A stretch of DNA of 11,513 nucleotides from Piscirickettsiaceae bacterium (GTDB lineage Bacteria > Pseudomonadota > Gammaproteobacteria > Thiomicrospirales > Thiomicrospiraceae): contig JALUXI010000177.1 of NCBI GenBank assembly GCA_027019045.1, forward strand, positions 1 to 11,513, given 5' to 3'. Shown in pieces: positions 1-6,434 of this stretch. The notes under the pieces were generated by a model. The model was not told where the DNA came from and made no database searches. It saw only the letters and a program-made list of their open reading frames with translations. Each line of letters starts with the position of its first letter. Position 1 is the stretch's first letter. The translations under genes were made by a program, and so were the position numbers.

Positions 1-981
1 CTGCTGAATCAGCTCAGGTACGATCGTTTGTTGTGCCAAAATATTGGGTAAACCAATCCACTGTGTCGTCGCCAGCCGCTTCATCAGCCAGTAGCTAATA
101 GGATGCACCTTAATCGATAGCACCATTGGCCGCTGCATCAATGCGGCCTCCAAGGTGGCTGTACCAGAAGTGACAATCAACTGATCGGAGGCTTCCATCA
201 CTTTTTGAGCTTGCCGAATAAATAGATGAATGGGAAGATTGGGTGCATAATTTTCTACCGCCTGTTGCATTCTCGCTTTTGCCTTTTCATGCACGCAGGG
301 CACAATAAATTGCATCTCAGGGTAGATTTCTGCCAGTTTGGCTGCCGCCTGAACATAAACATCCGCCATTTTGTTGATTTCACTCATCCGTGAACCTGGC
401 AAAATGCCTGTATAGCTGCCCATTTCATTTAATCCTAAAGCCTGCCGAGCAGCCTGTGCATTCGGCTGTTCAGGCACCTGATTGGCTAAAGGGTGACCGA
501 CATACTGCACAGGGATGTCGTATTTATGATAAATCGGTGGCTCAAATGGAAACAGTACCAACATACCATCGACCGCTTGTTTAATCTTTTCCAGTCGCTT
601 TTCCCGCCAAGCCCACACCGAAGGCCCTACATAATGAACAGTTGGAATGCCCACCTGCTTTAATTGCCGCTCCACGGTAAAGTTAAAATCGGGGGCATCA
701 ATTCCAATAAAAACGGCTGGCTGAATCGCCTTTAAGTCTGCAATCAATCGTTTACGAATTTTCAATAATTCAAGTAGGTGCTTAAGCACTTCAAACAGCC
801 CCATCACCGAAAGTTTCTCCATCGGTACCCAGCTTTCAAAGCCTAAGGCTTGCATTTTAGGCCCCCCGATACCAACAAACTTCGCCTGAGGGTAGCACTG
901 TTTCAGCTCAACTAACAAATCAGCACCCAGCGTATCACCAGAGGCTTCCCCTGCCACCATAGCGATGGTGAACTCTTTCAT
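1..981 (-). CDS. lpxB: Lipid-A-disaccharide synthase, 3' end cut by the window
   Basis: LpxB is a GT19 glycosyltransferase of the inner-membrane cytoplasmic face. It joins UDP-2,3-diacylglucosamine and lipid X to give the tetra-acyl disaccharide 1-phosphate of lipid A. The frame is open from an ATG at 981 to base 1, giving 327 codons without a stop. E. coli LpxB is about 382 aa, so roughly 55 C-terminal residues lie outside. Family motifs visible are AGEASGD (residues 10-16), GIDAPDFN (93-100), VGPSVWAWR (118-126), LPGSR near residue 194 and TSGTATLEA near residue 261. The start is fixed by a purine-rich GGGGGGAG ending 3 nt upstream and by the N-terminus MKEFTIAMVAGEASGD, which reaches the first motif as in homologs. 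It lies downstream of lpxA, separated by 61 bp that contain a terminator-like hairpin, so its expression may be lower than or uncoupled from lpxA. Identity is secure. Confidence 0.97.
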   Translation of the reverse strand, partial: MKEFTIAMVAGEASGDTLGADLLVELKQCYPQAKFVGIGGPKMQALGFESWVPMEKLSVMGLFEVLKHLLELLKIRKRLIADLKAIQPAVFIGIDAPDFNFTVERQLKQVGIPTVHYVGPSVWAWREKRLEKIKQAVDGMLVLFPFEPPIYHKYDIPVQYVGHPLANQVPEQPNAQAARQALGLNEMGSYTGILPGSRMSEINKMADVYVQAAAKLAEIYPEMQFIVPCVHEKAKARMQQAVENYAPNLPIHLFIRQAQKVMEASDQLIVTSGTATLEAALMQRPMVLSIKVHPISYWLMKRLATTQWIGLPNILAQQTIVPELIQQ

Positions 982-984
982 CAA

Positions 985-992
985 CTCCCCCC
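985..992 (-). promoter_or_regulatory. G-rich ribosome binding site of lpxB
   Basis: On the minus strand GGGGGGAG stands 3 nt (TTG) before the lpxB ATG. It directly follows the U-tract of the upstream hairpin, so folding of that hairpin could also affect ribosome access (inference). An ATG at 992-994 overlaps this run but is out of frame with lpxB. Confidence 0.6.
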
Positions 993-994
993 AT

Positions 995-1016
995 AAAAAA
1001 GGCAGCCTAGGCTGCC
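995..1016 (-). terminator. Terminator-like hairpin between lpxA and lpxB
   Basis: On the minus strand GGCAGC-CTAG-GCTGCC forms a 6-bp GC-rich stem with a tetraloop (1001-1016) and is followed at once by six Ts (995-1000). This is the form of a rho-independent terminator. It lies 13-35 nt before the lpxB ATG, leaving no room for a normal promoter between it and lpxB. Partial termination or attenuation inside the lpx operon is therefore more likely than a full stop (inference). The 16-nt sequence is also a perfect DNA palindrome. Confidence 0.7.
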
Positions 1017-1042
1017 ATCATCACTCACTGTTAAAGCCCGAC

Positions 1043-1819
1043 TCAACGCACAATGCCTCTTTGTGAGCTTTTTAAGAAATCGATCAACCCTGTCAAGGTA
1101 CCTTTTTCATCATTCAAGCACTCAATCTCTTGCAAAGCTTCTTCCAAACGGCGACCTGTCCGATAGAGCGCACGATAGGCTTTTTTTATCACCTGAATCT
1201 GCTCTTTATCATAACCACGGCGTTTTAAGCCTTCCAAATTCAAGCCTCTTGGACCCGCTAAATTTCCTGAGACGGTAATAAAGTTCGGCACATCTTGATT
1301 GATCACACTTCCCATCCCACAAAAGCTATGGGCACCAATATGACAGAACTGATGTACCAAAGTATAGCCCCCTAGAATCGCCCAATCATCCACCTGAACA
1401 TGACCTGCCAGTGCGGAAGCATTAGCAAAAATACAGTGATCGCCAATCACACAATCATGCGCAATATGTACCCCAGCCATCACCCAGTTATCATCCCCAA
1501 TGGTGGTCTCCCCACGGTCTTGAATGGTGCCACGATTCAGGGTGACATTTTCACGGAAGGTATTATTATTGCCAATGACTAATTTGGTTGGTTCACCTGC
1601 ATATTTTTTATCTTGGGGGGCGGCTCCAATCGAGCCAAATTGAAAAAAGGTATTGTGTTCACCAATCTCGGTCGGCCCTTCAATCACCACATGCGGGCCA
1701 ATTTTGCAACAAGCACCAATGCGAACATCTGCCCCAATGACACTATAAGCCCCAATACTCACCCCTTCACCAATCTCAGCTTTAGGGTCAATAATCGCCG
1801 TTGGATGAATCAAACTCAT
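1043..1819 (-). CDS. lpxA: UDP-N-acetylglucosamine O-acyltransferase
   Basis: LpxA transfers a 3-hydroxyacyl chain from acyl-ACP to the 3-OH of UDP-GlcNAc, the first step of lipid A synthesis, as a cytosolic trimer. The 258-aa product (E. coli 262) begins with HPTAII and runs through a left-handed beta-helix of hexapeptide repeats to about residue 190, followed by a helical C-terminal domain. Catalytic His is H121 in HIAHDC, equivalent to E. coli H125. The acyl-chain ruler site, E. coli G173, is M169 here, as in Pseudomonas aeruginosa, where Met gives C10 preference; a short 3-OH acyl chain is predicted. The ATG lies 3 nt after the fabZ stop, so fabZ and lpxA are probably translationally coupled. 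FabZ and LpxA both act on 3-hydroxyacyl-ACP. Identity is secure; the chain-length call is inference. Confidence 0.98.
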   Translation of the reverse strand: MSLIHPTAIIDPKAEIGEGVSIGAYSVIGADVRIGACCKIGPHVVIEGPTEIGEHNTFFQFGSIGAAPQDKKYAGEPTKLVIGNNNTFRENVTLNRGTIQDRGETTIGDDNWVMAGVHIAHDCVIGDHCIFANASALAGHVQVDDWAILGGYTLVHQFCHIGAHSFCGMGSVINQDVPNFITVSGNLAGPRGLNLEGLKRRGYDKEQIQVIKKAYRALYRTGRRLEEALQEIECLNDEKGTLTGLIDFLKSSQRGIVR

Positions 1820-1822
1820 GAC

Positions 1823-2260
1823 TTACACTTTCCGTTCAGCACACAACATATCACAAGAGGCAATCACCTTGCCATCTACACGGGTTTCACACTCAAACTT
1901 CCAAATACCCCGCTTATTGTTCACTGTTTTTACATAAAAATCCAAGCGGTCTCCTGGCACCGCAGGCTGGCGGAAACGACAATTATCCACTGCGGCCAAA
2001 TAGTACATTGAGGTGCCATCAGGTTTGACCTGCTGGGTACGGAAAGCCAAAATCCCTGTGCATTGAGCCATTGCTTCAATAATCATCACCCCTGGCATAA
2101 TAGGATTATCAGGAAAATGCCCTGTAAATTGTGGCTCGTTATAGGTGATATTTTTATAGGCTCGAAGATAGTCGCCTGATTCAAATTCGGTCACACGATC
2201 CACCAATAAAAATGGATAACGGTGAGGAAGGTACTCAAAGATTTCTTTTACATTTAACAT
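1823..2260 (-). CDS. fabZ: 3-hydroxyacyl-ACP dehydratase FabZ
   Basis: FabZ dehydrates (3R)-hydroxyacyl-ACP to trans-2-enoyl-ACP in type II fatty acid elongation. It competes with LpxA and LpxD for the same hydroxyacyl-ACP pool, which explains its place among lpx genes. The 145-aa hot-dog-fold protein has the usual family length. LPHRYPFLLVDRV spans residues 11-23, and the catalytic pair is H48 in GHFPDNPIMPG and E62 in IIEAMAQ, equivalent to E. coli H54 and E68. The ATG start is supported by an AGGAAA ribosome site at 2265-2270 and by the usual N-terminus just before the LPHRYP motif. A 181-bp gap separates it from lpxD, the largest gap in the window. This gap holds two hairpins but no convincing sigma-70 promoter. 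Confidence 0.98.
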   Translation of the reverse strand: MLNVKEIFEYLPHRYPFLLVDRVTEFESGDYLRAYKNITYNEPQFTGHFPDNPIMPGVMIIEAMAQCTGILAFRTQQVKPDGTSMYYLAAVDNCRFRQPAVPGDRLDFYVKTVNNKRGIWKFECETRVDGKVIASCDMLCAERKV

Positions 2261-2298
2261 AGTATTTCCTAATAATCAAAGTAACTACTCAGCTTATC

Positions 2299-2376
2299 CC
2301 TGAAATCCGCCACTTCTGTGTTGGAAAATAGTCATTTACTGAACGAACATTCCGCTTTGAACTGACGAATTTCAGG
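2299..2376 (-). other. Long stem-loop in the fabZ leader
   Basis: Arms 2299-2316 and 2359-2376 are inverted copies. Read as minus-strand RNA, CCTGAAAUUCGUCA pairs with UGGCGGAUUUCAGG over 14 contiguous positions (two G-U wobbles). After one mismatch, three more pairs (UUC:GAA) follow, around a 42-nt loop. Much weaker pairing (CTTA with TAAG) continues outside. There is no U-tract, so it is not a terminator. It could be a structured 5' leader or a short decayed inverted-repeat element; I cannot tell which. Confidence 0.5.
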
Positions 2377-2402
2377 AGCCATCTAAGCAGCTACTAATCA
2401 GA

Positions 2403-2425
2403 GAACCCTTATCAAGCAAGGGCTC
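2403..2425 (-). other. Hairpin just downstream of lpxD, without a following U-tract
   Basis: Minus-strand GAGCCCTT, a 7-nt loop, then AAGGGTTC form an 8-bp stem with one G-U pair, 17 nt after the lpxD stop. The T-rich run lies before the stem on the transcribed strand, not after it, so it does not look like an intrinsic terminator in either direction. It may serve as a 3' RNA-stability or processing structure for lpxD mRNA (inference). Confidence 0.4.
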
Positions 2426-2441
2426 AAAAAATAAAATTCTT

Positions 2442-3506
2442 TTAATCGGTATTGGATGGCTTCTCAAGTTCAGCCTGCAATGCGACAACCTCTTTTTGTA
2501 AAGATTTGATCTGTTTTGCCATCTTGTCTAGCTGTCGACTTCGAACCATATTTTTTTGCCAGTCTTGGGTCGGCTGAGCTGGGAATCCAGAGTAAGAACC
2601 AGGCTCTTTAATCGAGTGTGTCACCCCAGATTTTGCCATAAACTGACAACCATCGGTAATTTCCAAGTGACCCGCAAAACCCACCTGCCCTGCCACAATC
2701 GTATGCTTACCTACCTTAGTGCTTCCAGCGAAACCTGCTTGCCCTGCAATCGCAGAACCAGCACCAATTTGCACATTATGTGCAATATGCACTAGGTTAT
2801 CAATAATGCAGTCATCTCCAATCACTGTATCTTCCAATGCACCACGGTCAATAGTAACATTATTGCCAATAGAGACACGGTTCCCAATCACCACCTTGCC
2901 TAGTTGGGGGATTTTTTCCCAACGCCCTTGATGCGGCGCCCAGCCGAAACCGTCTCCACCAATGATACTACCCGCTTCAATCGTGACATCATCTCCGAGC
3001 ACGCATTGATGATGGATAACCACATTCGGGCCGATACGACACCCTTTACCCAGCACCACATCTTGTCCAATAAAAGCGCCTTCTGCAATCACACATTGTT
3101 CCCCAATGGTTGCCCCCGAGCCAATTGTGACAAAGGCAGCGATCTGAGTATTTTTTGCAATATCCGCACCGCCATTTATCTCAGCACTCGGATGAATACC
3201 CGGTTTGAGCGAGGGTAAAGGATTCAACATTTGTGCAGCAACTGCATAGCTAAAATAGGGATCTGAAACGATTAATTGTGCTGAGGTCAAATCTTTTACA
3301 GGCTCCCTCAATAAAACAGCTCCCGCTTGAGTCTGCAACAGCTGGCCTTTCAACTTGGGATTATTGAAAAAAGTGAGCTGCTCTCCTGTCGCTTCATCTA
3401 AAGGCGCAACTTGAGAAACTTCGATCTCCTCGGGAGATTGTGAGCTGTTCAGTTCGACCGATTGTCCTCTTTCGGTCAATGCCTGAATAATTTGAGATAA
3501 TTTCAA
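2442..3506 (-). CDS. lpxD: UDP-3-O-(3-hydroxyacyl)glucosamine N-acyltransferase
   Basis: LpxD adds the N-linked 3-hydroxyacyl chain to UDP-3-O-acyl-glucosamine, the third step of lipid A synthesis, as a cytosolic trimer. The 354-aa product (E. coli 341) has an N-terminal uridine-binding domain (about 1-100, with LTFFNNPKL at 44-52), a left-handed beta-helix of hexapeptide repeats (about 105-300, including GGDGFGWA at 183-190) and a C-terminal helix (about 315-350). Catalytic His is H243 in HIAHNV, equivalent to E. coli H239. The start is TTG at 3506: it begins KLSQII as expected for the family, and TAGAG lies about 8 nt upstream with no in-frame ATG nearby. The start falls 8 nt after the skp stop. 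A TTG start suggests modest translation relative to skp. Identity is secure; the start is likely. Confidence 0.97.
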   Translation of the reverse strand: MKLSQIIQALTERGQSVELNSSQSPEEIEVSQVAPLDEATGEQLTFFNNPKLKGQLLQTQAGAVLLREPVKDLTSAQLIVSDPYFSYAVAAQMLNPLPSLKPGIHPSAEINGGADIAKNTQIAAFVTIGSGATIGEQCVIAEGAFIGQDVVLGKGCRIGPNVVIHHQCVLGDDVTIEAGSIIGGDGFGWAPHQGRWEKIPQLGKVVIGNRVSIGNNVTIDRGALEDTVIGDDCIIDNLVHIAHNVQIGAGSAIAGQAGFAGSTKVGKHTIVAGQVGFAGHLEITDGCQFMAKSGVTHSIKEPGSYSGFPAQPTQDWQKNMVRSRQLDKMAKQIKSLQKEVVALQAELEKPSNTD

Positions 3507-3514
3507 AATAGACT

Positions 3515-4051
3515 CTACTTATTGAAACTGGTTTTCTGTTGTTTATTCAGCTTTTGTAAATAAGCCAATACTTTTTGAGTGATATCTAAACGATGATTAG
3601 TGTAAGCAATCCCCTCATACAACACCAAATCAAAATGCTCTGCTTCACCCACCTTTTTAATGGCCTGATTCACCAGTTTTTGAATTTTTGTCAATTCTTC
3701 ATTGCGACGAAGATTAAGAAGTTCTTGAATATCATTTTGCTTACGCTGCACTTCTCTTGCTAACAAGGCTAGCTCTCGCTCTTTAGCCTGTTGCTGTACT
3801 GCACTCATCACCAGTTTATTTTTCGCATAATCCGCTTTCTTTTTATTTAAATCCGCCGCCAACTTTTGCAAGTCCTTTTGTTGTGGTAAGAACTCTTGCT
3901 CTAACTTTTGGCTCGCTGCGACCGCTTGTGGTGCTTTTTCCAATAACAGACCGACATTCACCACCCCCAACTTAATCGGCTTATCAGCCGCATAAGCTGA
4001 AGAAAATACAAGAAAAAGTACCCAAAAGCTCCATCGAATCCGTTTAATCAT
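3515..4051 (-). CDS. skp: Periplasmic OMP chaperone Skp/OmpH
   Basis: Skp is a trimeric 'jellyfish' periplasmic chaperone that holds unfolded outer-membrane proteins on their way to the Bam complex, which fits its place directly after bamA. The 178-aa product (E. coli 161) has a signal peptide: basic MIKRIR, hydrophobic WVLFLVF, probable cleavage after AYA at residue 21. A beta segment follows (IKLGVVNVGLLL, about 26-37), then long Lys/Gln/Glu-rich helical arms (about 45-120) that would form the tentacles. A second body segment FDLVLYEGIAY lies near 140-150. The ATG has AAAGGA about 11 nt upstream. The protein ends in a basic LNKQQK tail, longer than in E. coli. It is assigned by architecture and position, because the family is poorly conserved in sequence. 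Confidence 0.93.
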   Translation of the reverse strand: MIKRIRWSFWVLFLVFSSAYAADKPIKLGVVNVGLLLEKAPQAVAASQKLEQEFLPQQKDLQKLAADLNKKKADYAKNKLVMSAVQQQAKERELALLAREVQRKQNDIQELLNLRRNEELTKIQKLVNQAIKKVGEAEHFDLVLYEGIAYTNHRLDITQKVLAYLQKLNKQQKTSFNK

Positions 4052-4099
4052 TCTATTTCACATCCTTTAAATCATCGTTCAAGTCAGTCACCGCTTACC

Positions 4100-4128
4100 A
4101 TTCTATAAAAATTCGCCTCTACTTGCAC
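4100..4128 (-). promoter_or_regulatory. Possible sigma-70 promoter before skp (weak)
   Basis: In the 81-bp bamA-skp gap the minus strand reads GTGCAA, 17 nt, TAGAAT. The -10 box matches the consensus at 5 of 6 positions, but the -35 matches at only 3 of 6. Such matches arise by chance in AT-rich DNA. If real, it would let skp and the lpx genes be transcribed apart from bamA. Confidence 0.2.
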
Positions 4129-4132
4129 AGGA

Positions 4133-6412
4133 TTATAACGGCATACCCAGGACAAACTGGAAGGTTTGCAAGGCATCTGCATCCCCGTAACCCACAGGAC
4201 GCGATAAGCTAAATGAAAGTGGACCCACTGGGGTAATCCAAGACATCCCCACCCCAACACTGCTTCTTAAGGTCTCTAAACTGGCTGATTCTGCATTCGG
4301 ATAAACATTCCCCGCATCAAAAAAGAGACTCACTCGCATGTTGCTGGAATCATCAATGAAGGGCATGGGTGAGACCAGTGCAAAAGTTGAAGTGGCTTTA
4401 AAGCTGCCACCCTTCGGACTGGCACTGCCATCGGTTAGATAGTCATAGTGCCCTCCCAAAGAATTAGGCTCAAATCCTCTCACGCTACCAATGCCTCCCG
4501 CATAGAAATGTTCATAGAAAGGTAATCCTTTAAAACTGCCCAAGCCATCACCATAGGCCAAACCTAACTTCACTTTAAAGGTCAACGCATCGGTGACAGG
4601 GTGATACCACTTTTCATCCATAAAGAGTTTATAAAAGCCGACCGCACCATTCATCGGTGCAGATACAGCGACACTGGTTGAAAAGGACTGCCCCTTAGTT
4701 GGGAAATAGAAACCATTCTTGTTATCGTAACGCCACCCCATAGAAATCGTTGCGGTACTACTGTGACGACCATACTGGGTAATATGATTGGTACACACAA
4801 TAAAAGTACTTGCACAAACCAGCTCTTGTTCCTGTAACTGCACTCCATAATTCAAACGCGAATTTTCACTAGAGGGATAGGAAAGGGACAGACTCCCTCC
4901 CAAACTATTTGTTGTATAATCTGCGACTCCTAGCTGTTTGGCATCGATTTGACTATAAAAAACACCATACCCCAAACTCACGCCGTTTTGCGTAAAGTAA
5001 GGATTGGTTAAGTTAAAGCTCAGGGTTTTGGTTGAGCTACTCATATTGGCTTTCAGATCCAACTGATTACCTGTCCCCACTAAATTGCGTTCACTCAATC
5101 CTAAATTAAAGCCAGCCCCATCCACCTGCGAATAGGTCACACCCGCAGTAAAGGAGCCTGTAGGCTGTTCTTCAACCTTCACAACCAAATCCACTAAATC
5201 TGGTGCAATGCGTCGAGTTTGAACATCCACTGTTTTAAAATAACCCAAGCGTTGAATCCGTGTTTTTGACTGTCTAACGGCAGACAGTGAATATGGTGCA
5301 CCTTCATATTGACGCATTTCACGGCGAATCACATGATCCTGTGTACGCGTATTATCTTCAATCACAATATGACGCACATAAACCCGTTCTTTTGGCTCAA
5401 TACGAAAATCTAATGCCACTAAATGCTGAGCATCATCAAAATGGGTTAAAGGCTCCACTTTTGCAAAGGCATAGCCCTCTTCACTTAACCTATCTCTAAG
5501 TCGGTTAATCGCAGCAATAATTTTCGCCCTAGAAAACAGCGCGCCTTTCTTCAAGCTCACCAATTTATTCAATTCGGCCATTTTTAAAATGGGCTCACCT
5601 GAGAATTTAACGGCTGAAAGATGATACTGCTCCCCTTCATCCATATTGATAGTGACAAACACTTTACTGTAATCCAGAGAAAGGCTAACCTGGGATGAGC
5701 GAATCTTAAAGCGAGCAAACCCATGATCCATATAAAGAGAGCGAATCTTCTCTAAATCAGCTTGCAACTTAGGCTTAGCATATTTATCCCCATCCCCCAT
5801 CCAAACATTTTCAGACATCAGCATTCGCTGCTTAATCTCATCATCACGGTAATAGTGATTGCCCACCAAAGTAATACGACCAATAGTAGCAGGCTTGCCT
5901 TCATTGATAACCAGTTTGAGTGCCACACGGTTTCTTGGTAAAGGAATGACCTTAATCGAAATATCCGCCCCATAATATCCTTGGTTTTGATAACGGCGTT
6001 TCAAATCTAAAATGACACGATCCAGCGTCAATTGATTAAAAATTCGTCCTTTCTTAATCCCCAACAACTCCAGTGCAGACTGCATATCCTCCGTACTGAT
6101 CAGCTCATTCCCTTCCATTTTGATTTCAGCAATGGCAGGCCGTTCAGTCACTTTCAGAATAAGTTCGCCTTCTCCTTCGCGATAAACCTGAATATCTGAG
6201 AAAAAGTGGGTTTGATAAAGCGAACGAATCACCCCTTTTACTTTTTTATCATCCACTGTCTCACCGACTTCAATAGGAAGATAGCTATGAATCGTCTCAA
6301 AACTGATCCGCTGGTTACCCACCACCTCAATCTGCTGGACTTTAAAATTAAAGGCCTGAGCTAAACTCGTTAAAGCGAAAAAAAGTAGAAAAGAAAGTGT
6401 TAATTTTTGCAT
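4133..6412 (-). CDS. bamA: Outer-membrane protein assembly factor BamA
   Basis: BamA is the Omp85-family core of the Bam complex, which folds beta-barrel proteins into the outer membrane. The 759-aa product (E. coli 810) has a signal peptide with likely cleavage after SLAQA (residue 20). Five POTRA domains follow at roughly 22-91, 92-172, 173-257, 258-338 and 339-415; the 16-strand barrel starts near 418. The loop-6 motif VRGF is at 644-647 within GGIGSVRGFEPN. Two oddities: the C-terminus is FQFVLGMPL, ending in Leu where barrels usually end in Phe or Trp, and a cysteine pair C533/C540 falls in the predicted loop between strands 7 and 8. It starts 22 bp after rseP and is followed by skp. The ATG is chosen because it gives a normal signal peptide. 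Identity is secure; domain bounds are approximate. Confidence 0.98.
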   Translation of the reverse strand: MQKLTLSFLLFFALTSLAQAFNFKVQQIEVVGNQRISFETIHSYLPIEVGETVDDKKVKGVIRSLYQTHFFSDIQVYREGEGELILKVTERPAIAEIKMEGNELISTEDMQSALELLGIKKGRIFNQLTLDRVILDLKRRYQNQGYYGADISIKVIPLPRNRVALKLVINEGKPATIGRITLVGNHYYRDDEIKQRMLMSENVWMGDGDKYAKPKLQADLEKIRSLYMDHGFARFKIRSSQVSLSLDYSKVFVTINMDEGEQYHLSAVKFSGEPILKMAELNKLVSLKKGALFSRAKIIAAINRLRDRLSEEGYAFAKVEPLTHFDDAQHLVALDFRIEPKERVYVRHIVIEDNTRTQDHVIRREMRQYEGAPYSLSAVRQSKTRIQRLGYFKTVDVQTRRIAPDLVDLVVKVEEQPTGSFTAGVTYSQVDGAGFNLGLSERNLVGTGNQLDLKANMSSSTKTLSFNLTNPYFTQNGVSLGYGVFYSQIDAKQLGVADYTTNSLGGSLSLSYPSSENSRLNYGVQLQEQELVCASTFIVCTNHITQYGRHSSTATISMGWRYDNKNGFYFPTKGQSFSTSVAVSAPMNGAVGFYKLFMDEKWYHPVTDALTFKVKLGLAYGDGLGSFKGLPFYEHFYAGGIGSVRGFEPNSLGGHYDYLTDGSASPKGGSFKATSTFALVSPMPFIDDSSNMRVSLFFDAGNVYPNAESASLETLRSSVGVGMSWITPVGPLSFSLSRPVGYGDADALQTFQFVLGMPL

Positions 6413-6434
6413 AGTGTCTCTTTAAAAATCATGA

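Noticed and set aside
390..584. Plus-strand open frames across the window (for example 390-584, 1613-2011, 2904-3218, 10279-10575)
   Set aside because: All lie antisense to clear conserved genes, show no recognisable family features, and are explained as chance open frames opposite coding sequence.
2403..2425. Hairpin after lpxD as an intrinsic terminator
   Set aside because: The T-rich run is upstream of the stem on the transcribed strand and the plus-strand side is followed by As, so it lacks a U-tract either way.
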